Shown here one piece after another: positions 52,527 through 62,640 of a stretch of DNA of 64,000 bases. The DNA lies in the NCBI GenBank assembly GCA_945874825.1, contig CAMCIK010000002.1, forward strand, positions 93,384 through 157,383. Direction: 5' to 3'. The number at the start of each line of letters is the position of its first letter. Within the stretch, counting starts at the first letter, position 1. The position numbers and the translations under genes are program-made. The stretch comes from Phenylobacterium deserti (GTDB taxonomy: Bacteria > Pseudomonadota > Alphaproteobacteria > Caulobacterales > Caulobacteraceae). Under the pieces are notes generated by a model. That model did no database searches. It was not told the origin of the DNA and saw nothing but the letters and a program-made list of their open reading frames with translations.

Positions 52527-53117
52527 ATGGCGCGCTCAGCCGAGGTGGTTCGCGAGACCCGCGAAACCAAGATCACCGTCAGGGTTAACCTCGATGGGGC
52601 GGGAGTGACCCGCATCCAGACCGGTATCGGTTTCCTGGATCACATGCTCGACTCCCTTGGCCGCCACGGCTCGCTTGACCTCGACGTCGAGGCGAAGGGC
52701 GACCTGCACATCGACTTCCACCACACGGTGGAAGACGTCGGCATCGTCCTTGGCCAGGCCGTGCGCCAGGCCCTGGGGGACTTCCGCGGGATCCGCCGTT
52801 TCGGCCTGGCCGTAATCCCCATGGACGAGACCCTCACCCGCTGTGCAGTGGACCTGTCGAACCGGCCCTACCTGATCTGGCGGACTGCATTCCCGACGCC
52901 GAAGGTCGGCGACATGGACACGGAGCTCTTCAAGGAGTTCCACCACGCCTTCGCGACCAACGCCGGTGCCTGCGTCCACCTGGAGACCTTCTACGGGGCC
53001 AATTCGCACCACATCGCGGAGAGCGGATTCAAGGCCCTCGGCCGGGCCCTGCGCGAGGCGCTGGAGATCGATCCCCGGGCCGGTGGGCAGTCGCCCTCGA
53101 CCAAGGGCTCGCTCTGA
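52527..53117 (+). CDS. hisB: Imidazoleglycerol-phosphate dehydratase
   Basis: TGIGFLDHMLDSLGRHGSLDLDVEAKGDLHIDFHHTVEDVGI. Confidence 0.97.
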   Translation: MARSAEVVRETRETKITVRVNLDGAGVTRIQTGIGFLDHMLDSLGRHGSLDLDVEAKGDLHIDFHHTVEDVGIVLGQAVRQALGDFRGIRRFGLAVIPMDETLTRCAVDLSNRPYLIWRTAFPTPKVGDMDTELFKEFHHAFATNAGACVHLETFYGANSHHIAESGFKALGRALREALEIDPRAGGQSPSTKGSL

Positions 53118-53121
53118 CCGA

Positions 53122-53754
53122 ATGAGCCGCCTCGCCCTGATCGACTACGGGTCGGGCAACCTGCGCTCGGCCGAGAAGGCGCTCGTCCGTGCAGGTGGCG
53201 GCGCGGTGTCAGTCCAGGTCACCCATGCGCCTGAAGACGTCCTGGCGGCAGACCGGATCGTCCTCCCCGGTGTCGGGGCCTTCGCCGCCTGTATGTCCGC
53301 CCTCAACGCCCGGCCGGGGCTCCGGGAGGCGCTGGAGGAGGCGGTCAAGGGGCGCGGGCGGCCCTTCCTCGGCATCTGCGTGGGCATGCAACTGATGGCC
53401 TCCCGCGGACTCGAGTTTGGCGTGACTCCGGGCCTGGACTGGATCCCCGGCGAGGTCCGTCGCCTAAAGCCCGAGGACCCGGCTGCGAAGGTCCCGCACA
53501 TGGGCTGGAACGACCTGGTCGATACCCGCGAGCCGGAACTGATCGCCGGGATCGGGACCTCTCCCATGTATTTCACGCACTCCTTCGCCTTCTGGCCCGA
53601 GGACCCGGCACATGTGGCGGCGCAGGCGGACCATGGCGGCCGCTTCCCTGCCGCGGTGGTCCGGGGCAACATGGCCGGGGTACAGTTCCATCCTGAAAAA
53701 TCCCAGTCCGCAGGCTTGGCCCTGCTCTCGCGTTTCCTGGAGTGGCGCCCGTGA
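53122..53754 (+). CDS. hisH: Imidazole glycerol phosphate synthase subunit HisH
   Basis: LIDYGSGNLRSAEKAL, FLGICVGMQLMASRGLEFG, GVQFHPEKSQ. Confidence 0.96.
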   Translation: MSRLALIDYGSGNLRSAEKALVRAGGGAVSVQVTHAPEDVLAADRIVLPGVGAFAACMSALNARPGLREALEEAVKGRGRPFLGICVGMQLMASRGLEFGVTPGLDWIPGEVRRLKPEDPAAKVPHMGWNDLVDTREPELIAGIGTSPMYFTHSFAFWPEDPAHVAAQADHGGRFPAAVVRGNMAGVQFHPEKSQSAGLALLSRFLEWRP

Positions 53755-54473
53755 TCCTCTATCCGGCCATCGACCTAAAGAACGGCGAATGCGTTCGCGT
53801 CCTGCACGGCGACCTCGATACGGCGACGGTCTTCAACACCTCCCCGGCGGACCAGGCACGGACCTGGGCAGGCGCAGGTTTTCACTGGATCCACGTCGTC
53901 GATCTGAACGGCGCGGTGGAGGGCCGGGCGGTCAACGCCGGGGCGGTGGAGGCCATACTCGAGGCCGTCTCCACACCTGTTCAGCTGGGCGGTGGCATCC
54001 GCCGGCTCGAGGATATCGAGCGCTGGATCGAGGCGGGGGTCTCCCGGGTCATACTGGGTACGGTGGCGGTCACCCAGCCGGAGATCGTGCTTGAGGCTGC
54101 CCGCCTCTGGCCGGAGCAGATCGCCGTCAGCGTCGACGTGCGTGGTGGCAAGGTCGCCACCCAGGGCTGGACGGAAAACACGGACCTCGACGCCGTGACC
54201 GTGGCCCGCCGGTTCGAGGACGCCGGGGTCGGCGCCCTGATCATCACGGACATCGACCGGGACGGGACCGTCATGGGGTTCAATGTCGAGGCCTTCGGAG
54301 CCATAGCCGACGCGGTGGCCATTCCCGTCATCGCCGCCGGGGGCCTCGCCTCGGTGGAGGACATCCTCCACCTGAAGGCCCGCCGCGGGACCCCGGTGGC
54401 TGGCGTCGTCCTGGGCCGGGCCCTGTACAACGGCGCCATCGATCCCGCCCTCGCCCTGGCGGCCTCGGCCTGA
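53751..54473 (+). CDS. hisA: HisA isomerase
   Basis: [42 protein letters not shown]. Confidence 0.96.
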   Translation: MILYPAIDLKNGECVRVLHGDLDTATVFNTSPADQARTWAGAGFHWIHVVDLNGAVEGRAVNAGAVEAILEAVSTPVQLGGGIRRLEDIERWIEAGVSRVILGTVAVTQPEIVLEAARLWPEQIAVSVDVRGGKVATQGWTENTDLDAVTVARRFEDAGVGALIITDIDRDGTVMGFNVEAFGAIADAVAIPVIAAGGLASVEDILHLKARRGTPVAGVVLGRALYNGAIDPALALAASA

Positions 54474-54475
54474 CC

Positions 54476-55249
54476 ATGCTGAAGATCCGCGTCATACCCT
54501 GCCTCGACGTCAAGGACGGGCGCGTGGTCAAGGGTGTGAACTTCGTGGCCCTGCGCGACGCCGGCGACCCCGTTGAGCAGGCCCGGGCCTACGATGCGGC
54601 GGGGGCAGACGAACTCATGTTCCTGGACATCACCGCCAGCCAGGAGGGCCGGGGTGCCATTCTCGACGTGGTCGCGCGAACGGCGGACGTCTGTTTCATG
54701 CCCCTGTCGGTGGGCGGCGGCATTCGCTCGGTGGAGGATGCCCGCGCCCTCCTCCTGGCGGGGGCTGACAAGATCAGCGTGAATACGGCGGCGGTTGAGG
54801 ATCCGGACCTGGTCTCACGCTGCGCCGACGCCTTCGGCTCCCAGGCGGTCGTGGCGGCGGTCGACGCCCGGTCGGTCCCGGGGGGCGGCTGGCGGGTCTT
54901 CACCTATGGGGGGCGGCGCGACACCGGACTGGACGCCGCGGACTGGGCCGCCGAGGTGGTGCGGCGGGGCGCCGGCGAGATCCTCCTGACTTCCATGGAC
55001 CGGGACGGGGTCCGCAGTGGCTACGACCTGGGCCTGTTGCGGGCGGTAACAAACGCCGTCAAGGTTCCCGTGATCGCCTCAGGGGGCGCAGGGGGGGGCC
55101 GGCACATGGTCGAAGCCGTCACCGAGGGGGGCGCCGACGCGGTCCTCGCCGCCTCTATCTTCCACTTTGGCGATGTCTCCATTGGCGAGGTCAAGGCGGC
55201 CATGGCTGAGGCTGGGGTCGCGGTTCGGGCACCGGAGCCCGCGGCATGA
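54476..55249 (+). CDS. hisF: Imidazole glycerol phosphate synthase subunit HisF
   Basis: [36 protein letters not shown]. Confidence 0.97.
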   Translation: MLKIRVIPCLDVKDGRVVKGVNFVALRDAGDPVEQARAYDAAGADELMFLDITASQEGRGAILDVVARTADVCFMPLSVGGGIRSVEDARALLLAGADKISVNTAAVEDPDLVSRCADAFGSQAVVAAVDARSVPGGGWRVFTYGGRRDTGLDAADWAAEVVRRGAGEILLTSMDRDGVRSGYDLGLLRAVTNAVKVPVIASGGAGGGRHMVEAVTEGGADAVLAASIFHFGDVSIGEVKAAMAEAGVAVRAPEPAA

Positions 55250-55581
55250 GCCGGCTCGGTGAGGCTGTCAGCCGACTGGAGGCCGTCATCGAGGCCCGCC
55301 GCGGCGCCAGCCCCGATTCCTCCTGGACGGCCAGACTGCTCCAGGACGGCGCGCCCCGGGCGGCGCGCAAGTTCGGCGAGGAAGCCGTCGAGGCTGTCGT
55401 TGCCGCCGTCAGCGGGGACCCCGAGGGTCTGTCCGCCGAAGCGGCCGATGTTCTCTACCACCTCCTGGTCCTGCTGGCGGCCTCGGGCGTCTCGCCGGAT
55501 GCAGTCGCGGCGCACCTTGAGGCACGTGAAGGGATCTCGGGCCTGGAGGAAAAGGCCGCCCGGACGCCCGGGTCGTCATGA
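55246..55581 (+). CDS. hisE: Phosphoribosyl-ATP pyrophosphatase
   Basis: [34 protein letters not shown]...LYHLLVLLA. Confidence 0.95.
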   Translation: MSRLGEAVSRLEAVIEARRGASPDSSWTARLLQDGAPRAARKFGEEAVEAVVAAVSGDPEGLSAEAADVLYHLLVLLAASGVSPDAVAAHLEAREGISGLEEKAARTPGSS

Positions 55582-56825
55582 AGGCCCCGTCCCTCACCGT
55601 TCAGATCCTCGGGGGACTGATCGGCGGTTTGGCGGTCGGCTCGGTCCTGCACGCAGTCCAGGCACCCGGCGAGACGCGCCTGGTCGCGGCCGCCGACGCC
55701 ATCGGTGGCGTCTGGCTGGATGCCCTGCGCATGACCATCATCCCCCTGGTCTTCGCCCTGATGGTCACTGGTATGGCGAGGGCGGCGGAGACGGCAGAAC
55801 GCGGCGGACTTGCGGCGCGCGCCCTGGTGGTCTTCGCCATCCTCCTGCTCGTCGCCACCAGTCTGACCGCCCTTTTTGCGCCGGCCCTCCTGTCGGTATG
55901 GCCAGCGCCCGCCGAGGCGGCGGCGGCCCTTCGGGCCTCGGCAGAGGGGGGCCTAGCGAAGATCCCGGAGACGCCGCCGCTGGCGGACTGGCTCCGTGCC
56001 TTCATCCCGGCCAACCCGGTAAAGGCGGCGGCCGAGGGGGCCATGGCCTCCCTGGTGGTCTTCGCCCTAATCTTTGGCCTGGCGGTCTCGCGGCTCGACA
56101 GCGCTCGCCGGGAGGCCCTGGTCCTGGTCTTCGACGGCGTCCAGGCCGCCATGATGGTGATCGTCCGGTGGGTCCTTGCCCTGGCACCCCTTGGGGTCTT
56201 CCTCCTGGCCCTGACGGTCGGCGCGCGGACCGGCGTCGGTGCCGTGGGCCTTCTCGGCCATTATGTGGTCGTCATCACCCTGATGTGCCTTATGGCGGGC
56301 GCGCTGGGCCTGGGCGCAGCCCTGATCGGGGGACGCACCCCCCCTGGAGAACTGGCGGCGGCCATGACCCCCGTCGGCGCAATGGCCATCTCCACCCAGT
56401 CTTCCCTGGCCTGCCTGCCGGTCATGCTGACCGCCTGCGCCCGGCTCGGGGTTCCCGAGAGCGTCCGGGGCCTGGTCCTGCCCATGGGCGTGGCCCTGTT
56501 CCGGATCACGAGCCCCGCCGGAAACCTGGCGGTGGCCCTCTACGTCGCCCACCTCTATGGGGTGCAGCTGGGTGCCGGACAGGTGATTGCCGGCGTGCTG
56601 GTGGCCGCCCTGGTCAGCCTGGCGGCGGTGGGAGTGGCGAGCTCGGTCACTTTCTTCACCACCTTGGTGCCTATCTTCATGAGCATGGGGCTGCCCATGG
56701 AGCTTCTTCCCCTCCTCCTGGCAGTCGAGACCTTCCCGGATTTCTCACGCACCCTCGGCAACGTCGCCGGGCACGTGGGGGTCACGGCCTGGGCGGCACG
56801 CTGGCGGGGAGCGGGCGCCGCTTGA
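55578..56825 (+). CDS. Dicarboxylate/amino acid:cation symporter (DAACS)
   Basis: TIIPLVFALMVTGMARAAE, TPVGAMAISTQSSLACLPVML, RITSPAGNLAVALYVAHLYG. Confidence 0.88.
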   Translation: MKAPSLTVQILGGLIGGLAVGSVLHAVQAPGETRLVAAADAIGGVWLDALRMTIIPLVFALMVTGMARAAETAERGGLAARALVVFAILLLVATSLTALFAPALLSVWPAPAEAAAALRASAEGGLAKIPETPPLADWLRAFIPANPVKAAAEGAMASLVVFALIFGLAVSRLDSARREALVLVFDGVQAAMMVIVRWVLALAPLGVFLLALTVGARTGVGAVGLLGHYVVVITLMCLMAGALGLGAALIGGRTPPGELAAAMTPVGAMAISTQSSLACLPVMLTACARLGVPESVRGLVLPMGVALFRITSPAGNLAVALYVAHLYGVQLGAGQVIAGVLVAALVSLAAVGVASSVTFFTTLVPIFMSMGLPMELLPLLLAVETFPDFSRTLGNVAGHVGVTAWAARWRGAGAA

Positions 56826-57324
56826 GGGCGATGTAGAGCGCGCCCTCGCCTCCATGGCGCCTGTGCGCCTCTGAAATCCCCGCCACAACGGCCTGGAGGT
56901 GCGGTGCGGCCAGCCACTCCGGCGTCAGGCGGCGAAGCACGCCGTCTCCCCTCAGCCCCTTGCCGGTGATCACCAGGACCGAGCGGAGGCCGTCGCGCCA
57001 GCACTCCAGGACAAAGCCCTCCAGCGCTGCCCGTGCGGCCTCCTGCCCGAGGCCGTGCAGATCAATGTGCGCACCGAGGGGATCCCGCTCCCGGGCGATC
57101 CGGCGGAGGCGGACAGGCTCCAGGGCCTTGGGCCCGGCGGGACCCGGCCGGCGGGGCGTCGCGGCAGGCGGCGGCGGAGTGCGCAGGGGCGGCTCCAGGC
57201 CCAGGTGAGCGCTTGTGGACGGCGCCGGCTCAGCGGCGGCGCTGGCCCGGCCCGGCAGGGGGTGGATGGTGGCCGCCACCTGGGACCAGAGCCGGTGCTC
57301 CTCGGGGTGAAGCGGGCGCTTCAT
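56782..57324 (-). CDS. Smr domain protein
   Basis: HIDLHGLGQEAARAALEGFVLECWRDGLRSVLVITGKGLRGDGVLRR. Confidence 0.92.
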   Translation of the reverse strand: MKRPLHPEEHRLWSQVAATIHPLPGRASAAAEPAPSTSAHLGLEPPLRTPPPPAATPRRPGPAGPKALEPVRLRRIARERDPLGAHIDLHGLGQEAARAALEGFVLECWRDGLRSVLVITGKGLRGDGVLRRLTPEWLAAPHLQAVVAGISEAHRRHGGEGALYIALKRRPLPASVPPRP

Positions 57325-58424
57325 GGCCTGGGGACCAGCCGGTAGAGTCGCAGGACATGGCGGATTCGACCCGCCTCCAGCCCCGCCTCGGGGCCCTGCC
57401 CAATGTAGAGATCGGCGCGGATGTCGCCGAGGATGGCACCGCCGGTGTCCAGGGCCGTCACGAGCCGTCGATAGGCCGGTATGGCGCCGGACAGGAGCGG
57501 GCTTCGCGCGTCGATCCAGTAGACGTCGCCCGCCACATGCCGCGACAGGTCAACCGCGATGGCCCGGCCCGGCGGCAGGGGAACGCCTGCGGCGCCCCGG
57601 GGGGGCAGTCCGTCCTCCGGCGCCAGGCGGAAGAAGACGTAACGCGGGTTGAGGGCCATGATGGCGCCGGCCTCAGGACCCCTGTGGGCGGCCAGCCAGG
57701 ACCGGATGCCCTCCGCGGAGGTCTGCCCCGCCTCCAGGAGCCCACGCTCGCGCATCGTGTTGGCGATTCCCGAGAAGGGCTGGCTGTTGGTGCCTGCGAA
57801 AGCCGCGCGGACGGGCGGACCGGAGGGGAATACAAGGGTTCCTGAGCCCTGGATCTGGAGGAAGAACTTTTCCTCGGGCTTCAGCCATGCGAGGGCATCC
57901 GGCGCAGCACGCGCCTCGATCCTTGCCCGGTCCGCATAGGCCCCACCCTCCGGGGGCAGGTCAGCGGGGCGGGGGCGCAGCGGCGCTGAGTACTCCGCGT
58001 CGGGGGTCCGCCTCGCCTCGTAGATCGGAGCGAAATAGCCCGTCAGCACACCTTCGCCCGACAGGGGTTGGGCGAGGAAGCGGCGCTCGAAGAAGTCCCG
58101 GGCGGCGGCCGCGTCCAGGAGATCCACGGCCATGGCATCGCGGCAGGCCGCCGCCATACCGGGGGCCCGCCGCACCCTGCAGTTGGCGCGCCAGGCCTCA
58201 AAGGCGGCGGCATGGTCATCTTCGGCCCAACCGGGCAGGTCGGATAGGAGGCGGAGCGCCTCGGCGGGAAGCGGATTCGCAGGCCGGGGCTGCACCGGCG
58301 CAGATACCGCAGGACGCGCCGGCTGGGGAGACGACGGGCCTGGGGTCGGGCCTGGGGTCGGGGAAGTCGCGCACGCGGCGAGCAGGAAGAGCCCGGCCAG
58401 GGCGAGGAGGCCCGGCCCGCGCAC
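57321..58424 (-). CDS. mltA: Membrane-bound lytic murein transglycosylase A
   Basis: Lipobox LLAACAT; GEGVLTGYFAPIYEARR, FFLQIQGSGTLVFPSG. Confidence 0.93.
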   Translation of the reverse strand: MRGPGLLALAGLFLLAACATSPTPGPTPGPSSPQPARPAVSAPVQPRPANPLPAEALRLLSDLPGWAEDDHAAAFEAWRANCRVRRAPGMAAACRDAMAVDLLDAAAARDFFERRFLAQPLSGEGVLTGYFAPIYEARRTPDAEYSAPLRPRPADLPPEGGAYADRARIEARAAPDALAWLKPEEKFFLQIQGSGTLVFPSGPPVRAAFAGTNSQPFSGIANTMRERGLLEAGQTSAEGIRSWLAAHRGPEAGAIMALNPRYVFFRLAPEDGLPPRGAAGVPLPPGRAIAVDLSRHVAGDVYWIDARSPLLSGAIPAYRRLVTALDTGGAILGDIRADLYIGQGPEAGLEAGRIRHVLRLYRLVPRP

Positions 58425-58427
58425 GGT

Positions 58428-59048
58428 TCAGGCCTCGGCGGCGTCGACGCCCGCAAGGCGCCAGGCACCTTCGCGGTCCGAGAGGTCGCGCTCGAAGGTC
58501 CACAGCTCGGCGGTCCGACGCGCGAAGGCGTGCGGCTCGGCCTCGGCCGAATCCCGCGTGGTCTGCGTGAGTTCGCCCAGGAAACGGACAACGATGCGGG
58601 CCCGGTCACCATCGACTTCTGCGGTCTCGACGTCCGAGCGGGGCGGATTCAGGACTTCGACGCCTTCTTGGCGACCGGCAGCTTCCCGCTCGGCCATGCC
58701 GACCTCAAAGGCCGCCAGCACATCGGGGGTGAGGAGAGGCTTCAGCACCTCACGGTCCCCCGCGGCGTAGGCGGTGACGATGGACCGATAGGCCGAGCGG
58801 GCCGTGGATAGAAAGACCTGGTGGTCAAAGCCGGGATCCCGGGCCCGCACTGCGGCGAGCCCTTCGGGGGGCTCATCGGAGGCGGTGGCGTCTGGGGTCA
58901 GGGGAACCCCGGGCCGGCGGAGAGGTGCCGCGTCAGGGGCGCGTACGGCCCGGTCTTCCGGTTGGCGGCCAACCCGGCGCCCCAGCACCGCATAGAGCTG
59001 CAACAGGGCCAGGGCGGCGACGATGGCGAGGAGGATCAGCTGCAGCAC
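58428..59048 (-). CDS. Tim44-like domain protein
   Basis: LLQLYAVLGRRVG; FEVGMAEREAAGRQEGVEVLNPPRSDVETAEVDGDRARIVVRFLGE. Confidence 0.9.
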   Translation of the reverse strand: MLQLILLAIVAALALLQLYAVLGRRVGRQPEDRAVRAPDAAPLRRPGVPLTPDATASDEPPEGLAAVRARDPGFDHQVFLSTARSAYRSIVTAYAAGDREVLKPLLTPDVLAAFEVGMAEREAAGRQEGVEVLNPPRSDVETAEVDGDRARIVVRFLGELTQTTRDSAEAEPHAFARRTAELWTFERDLSDREGAWRLAGVDAAEA

Positions 59049-59253
59049 GGCTTGGGCGGTTCACTTCAATGATTGCTTCCAGTCCTGTATATAGAGGGTT
59101 CTATCGCTCCCGTCAGGTGCCGGGCGCCGAGATTGCGCACTCGACGCCCCCATGATAGCCAGCCCGACGGCTTTCGGGCCGGTTCTCAGCCCGGTTCTCA
59201 GCCCAATTTTCAGGCCGCACCGGGGCGGTCCAGGTCCATACGGAGCCTTGCGA

Positions 59254-59757
59254 ATGTCCGACGCCGATACCCAGATTGTACCCGCAGAGGCCGAAGTCGC
59301 CGTCGCCCCCGAGCCCGGGATCCGCATCCTGGCGCAGTTCGTCCGGGACCTTTCGTTCGAAAACCCGCGGGCACCGGATGTCCTGAGGTCGGGCGGACCC
59401 CAGCCCCAGATCGACATGGGTGTCGAGATGAACGCCCGGGGCCGGGATGACGGACTCTTCGAGGTCGACCTGCGGCTATCCGCCCGTGCCGTCCGCGAGG
59501 ACGGGCCTGTGTTCATGGTCGAGCTAGTCTATGGTGGTCTGTTCGCCATCGATGGGGTCCCGAGCGACAGCCTCGAGCCCGTCCTGCTAGTGGAATGTCC
59601 CCGGTTCCTGTTCCCCTTCGCCCGACGGATCATCGCCGACGTGACGGCCGATGGCTCCTTCCCGCCCTTCATGCTCGACCCGATCGACTTCAGCGCCGTC
59701 TACATGGCCCGCAAGGCAGAGGCTGAAGGCATGGGTGAGGCCCAGGGGACCGCCTGA
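59254..59757 (+). CDS. secB: Protein-export chaperone SecB
   Basis: [51 protein letters not shown]. Confidence 0.96.
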   Translation: MSDADTQIVPAEAEVAVAPEPGIRILAQFVRDLSFENPRAPDVLRSGGPQPQIDMGVEMNARGRDDGLFEVDLRLSARAVREDGPVFMVELVYGGLFAIDGVPSDSLEPVLLVECPRFLFPFARRIIADVTADGSFPPFMLDPIDFSAVYMARKAEAEGMGEAQGTA

Positions 59758-59761
59758 CCTC

Positions 59762-60475
59762 TCAGGACGGGTCGGCTTCCAGCCAGCTCTTCCAAAGGTT
59801 CGATTTCAGGGTCCCCAGGACAAACTCCGCATGCCGCGCGCGCTCGGCCTCGGTGGAAAGTCGCATCAGGGCATTTGGACGCGCGCCATAGGGTCCCCGG
59901 GCCGCTGATGCCACCGGGCCGGAGGCGGTCTCAATCGTCAGCTCCAGGGCCCGCTCACGGCCGCCGCTGAGCTCGAGATAGACAGACGCCAGAAGCCGGG
60001 CGTCGATCAATGCGCCGTGCTTCTCGCGCTCCGACAGGGAGATCCGGAACCGCTTGCACAGGGCGTCGAGGGAGTTCTGCATGCCGGGAAACCGCCGGCG
60101 GGCCAGGGCCAGGGTATCGATCCACCGGGGCTCAGGAATCTCTGGCAGGCCGGCAAGGCCCAGTTCCCAGTTCACGAAGGCCCGGTCGAAGCCGGCATTG
60201 TGGGCCACCACCGGTGCCTCGCCAACGAAGTCGAGGAAGGCATGGGCGATGTCGGGATCGGCAAACTTTGGCTTGCCCCTCAGGAAGGCTGAGGACAGGC
60301 CGTGGACCCGCTCGGCATCAGCCGGCATGTCGCGCTCGGGGTCGATATAGGCGTGGAAACTCCGCCCGGTGGGCAGGAGGTCCTCGATCTCCAGGGCGGC
60401 GATCTCGACCAGCCGGTGCCCGAGGTGGGGCTCGAAGCCAGTGGTTTCGGTGTCGAGGACGATCTCTCGGGACAT
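59762..60475 (-). CDS. dnaQ: DNA polymerase III epsilon subunit
   Basis: REIVLDTETTGFEPHLGHRLVEIAALE, VVAHNAGFDRAFVNWEL. Confidence 0.95.
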   Translation of the reverse strand: MSREIVLDTETTGFEPHLGHRLVEIAALEIEDLLPTGRSFHAYIDPERDMPADAERVHGLSSAFLRGKPKFADPDIAHAFLDFVGEAPVVAHNAGFDRAFVNWELGLAGLPEIPEPRWIDTLALARRRFPGMQNSLDALCKRFRISLSEREKHGALIDARLLASVYLELSGGRERALELTIETASGPVASAARGPYGARPNALMRLSTEAERARHAEFVLGTLKSNLWKSWLEADPS

Positions 60476-60530
60476 TTTTTGGAGATGCCCTGTTTCGGCC
60501 CCGGCATCAATCTGGGGGTCTATCTGGCGA

Positions 60531-60578
60531 GAACCTGTTCCGACAAGTGGGAGCCGGTGATCGGATCGAAACAGGATC
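60531..60578. repeat. Dispersed palindromic repeat, unit A, copy 4
   Basis: GAACCTGTTCCGACAAGTGGGAGCCGGTGATCGGATCGAAACAGGATC. Confidence 0.88.
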
Positions 60579-61193
60579 TCACTCTATTGGCCTGGAGGTC
60601 CAGGCGGGGTGGCGGAGGGCGGCCAGGATCCGCGTCACCTCCGCGCGTGCGGGCTCGAGGCCCTTGCCGGTGTCGATCACGAAATCCGCGCGGGCGCGTT
60701 TCTCTGCGTCAGGGGTTTGGCGCGAAAGGATGGCGTCCAGGCGTTCCGGGGTCATGCCCTCCCGCGCGAGGACCCTGGCCCTCTGGACATCCGCGGGGGC
60801 AGTGACCACAGCCACGGCGTCCATGTTGCGCTCGCCGCCGGTCTCGAAGAGGAGTGGGATGTCGAAGACCAGTATGTCCGCACCCGAAGCTTCGGCCTGG
60901 CGCAGGAATTCGGCACGATCCCGGCCCAGCAGGGGGTGGACCACAGAGTTGAGCCGGGTCATGGCCGCATCGTCCCCAAGGACCCGCAGTCTCAGGGCCT
61001 CCCGGTCCACAGCGCCATTCCGGGTCACGCCGGGAAAGGCGGCCTCCAGGGGCTCCACGGCGGCGCCACCCTTCACATAGAGGTCGGCCACCGCAGCGTC
61101 GGCGTCGTAGACCGGGACGCCAGCCTCCCGGAACATCTGCGCCGTGGTGGATTTGCCCATGCCGATGGAGCCGGTCAGGCCGAGGTGGATCAT
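60579..61193 (-). CDS. coaE: Dephospho-CoA kinase
   Basis: [35 protein letters not shown]. Confidence 0.95.
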   Translation of the reverse strand: MIHLGLTGSIGMGKSTTAQMFREAGVPVYDADAAVADLYVKGGAAVEPLEAAFPGVTRNGAVDREALRLRVLGDDAAMTRLNSVVHPLLGRDRAEFLRQAEASGADILVFDIPLLFETGGERNMDAVAVVTAPADVQRARVLAREGMTPERLDAILSRQTPDAEKRARADFVIDTGKGLEPARAEVTRILAALRHPAWTSRPIE

Positions 61194-62044
61194 TCCGCTT
61201 CTCCCAGGATTCGGAGGACCCGACCGCGGACATCGCAGTCGGCGGGGGGCTTCTGGCCGAAGAAGGCCTCAAAGGCGGGCGTGGCCTGGCCGATCAGCAT
61301 GTCGAGGCCATCCACGGTCGCCAATCCGCGCGCTGCACCGGCCAGGAGGAAGGCGGTGCGAAGGGGCCGGTAGGTCATGTCCATGACGACGGCGTGATCC
61401 GGCGCTGCGGTCATGTCCGGGGGCGGCGCGGCGGCCTCGCCCAGCCCGGCGGAACTGGCGTTGATGAGGGCCGCGGCACCGTCGAGGGCGGCGGCGGCAT
61501 CCGGAAGGTCAAAGATGCGGATCGGCCCGCCGAGCGCCTTCGACAAGGCTTCCGCGCGCGTCCGGGTCCGGTTGACGATACGGACCTCGGGGCAGCCGGC
61601 CGCCAGGAAGGTCGCCGCCGCGCCCCTCGCCGCGCCACCTGCACCGAAGAGGACTGCCGGCCCCCGGTCCGGACGGAAGCCTGGCGCCTGCCGGGCAAAG
61701 GCATAGAGCAGGCCCTCGCCGTCTGTATTGTCGGCGGCCACGGTACCGTCCTGGCGGAAGACGAGGAGGTTGGCCGCACCGGCCGACAGCGCCCGCTCCG
61801 ACGCCTGGTCAGCGGCGGCGAGGGCATCGGTCTTGAAGGGCAGGGTGACGTTCAGTCCCGCCAGGGAGCTTCCGCGGAACCCGTCGACAAAGGCGGCGAA
61901 CCTCCCGGGGAGGACGCTGAGGGCCAGGTAGGCGCCGTCCAGGCCCGCCGCTTCGATCCAGGCATTGTGCAGGACGGGGCTGAGGGAGTGGGCGATGGGG
62001 TGGCCCACCACGCCCGCCAGGCGTGTGGTGGCGGTGAGCGTCAT
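61190..62044 (-). CDS. aroE: Shikimate dehydrogenase
   Basis: [48 protein letters not shown]. Confidence 0.95.
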   Translation of the reverse strand: MTLTATTRLAGVVGHPIAHSLSPVLHNAWIEAAGLDGAYLALSVLPGRFAAFVDGFRGSSLAGLNVTLPFKTDALAAADQASERALSAGAANLLVFRQDGTVAADNTDGEGLLYAFARQAPGFRPDRGPAVLFGAGGAARGAAATFLAAGCPEVRIVNRTRTRAEALSKALGGPIRIFDLPDAAAALDGAAALINASSAGLGEAAAPPPDMTAAPDHAVVMDMTYRPLRTAFLLAGAARGLATVDGLDMLIGQATPAFEAFFGQKPPADCDVRGRVLRILGEAE

Positions 62045-62640
62045 GGCAGCAGGACCCCTTGTCCGCGAAGGAATTCAAGGAGGCCTGTGAGGGGCAGGCC
62101 AAGAATGCTGAAGTAATCCCCTGTGATCTCCGAAAAGAGCTGCACCCCCGGCCCTTCAAGCCTGTAGGCGCCCACGGAGCCAAGCAGGGCCTCGCCCTCT
62201 GCGGCGATATAGGCGTCCAGGAAGGCCTGGCTGAAGTCACGCATGACCAGTTCGGCGGTGGAGAGGGTCTCCCAGACGATTTCGCCGGAACTGGCGACCG
62301 CCACGGCGGCGTGCAAGGCGTGCCGGCGACCCCTCATGGCCCAAAGCCGGTTGGCAGCAGCCTCCAGGGTGGGGGGCTTGTCGTGCAGCCTGCCTTCGAA
62401 ATCGAGGGTTTGGTCGGCACCGATGATGAGGCCCGGGCGCAGATGCGAGACCGCCAGGGCTTTCTCCCGAGCCAAGGCTGCGGCGATGGCTGCGGGGCCA
62501 GCACCCTCAGCCAGCATCCGGGTCTTCAGTATATCTTCGTCCAGGCCGGAATCCGCCGGCTCAAAGGGAACGCCTGCACCCCGCAGGACAACCGAGCGGG
62601 CTGCGCTCCTCGAGGCGAGGATGACGTCGGGGGCCTTCAT
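62041..62640 (-). CDS. Maf family nucleotide pyrophosphatase
   Basis: VILASRSAARSVVLRGAGVPFE, GLIIGADQTLDFEGRLHDKP. Confidence 0.94.
   Translation of the reverse strand: MKAPDVILASRSAARSVVLRGAGVPFEPADSGLDEDILKTRMLAEGAGPAAIAAALAREKALAVSHLRPGLIIGADQTLDFEGRLHDKPPTLEAAANRLWAMRGRRHALHAAVAVASSGEIVWETLSTAELVMRDFSQAFLDAYIAAEGEALLGSVGAYRLEGPGVQLFSEITGDYFSILGLPLTGLLEFLRGQGVLLP

Noticed and set aside
55259-56836. 525-aa ORF overlapping hisE and the symporter in another frame
   Set aside because: Pro/Arg/Gly-rich shadow frame; hisE and the DAACS symporter explain the region.
58336-58359. GGGCCTGGGGTC direct repeat in mltA
   Set aside because: Encodes the Pro-rich TPGPTPGP linker after the lipobox; ordinary coding low complexity.
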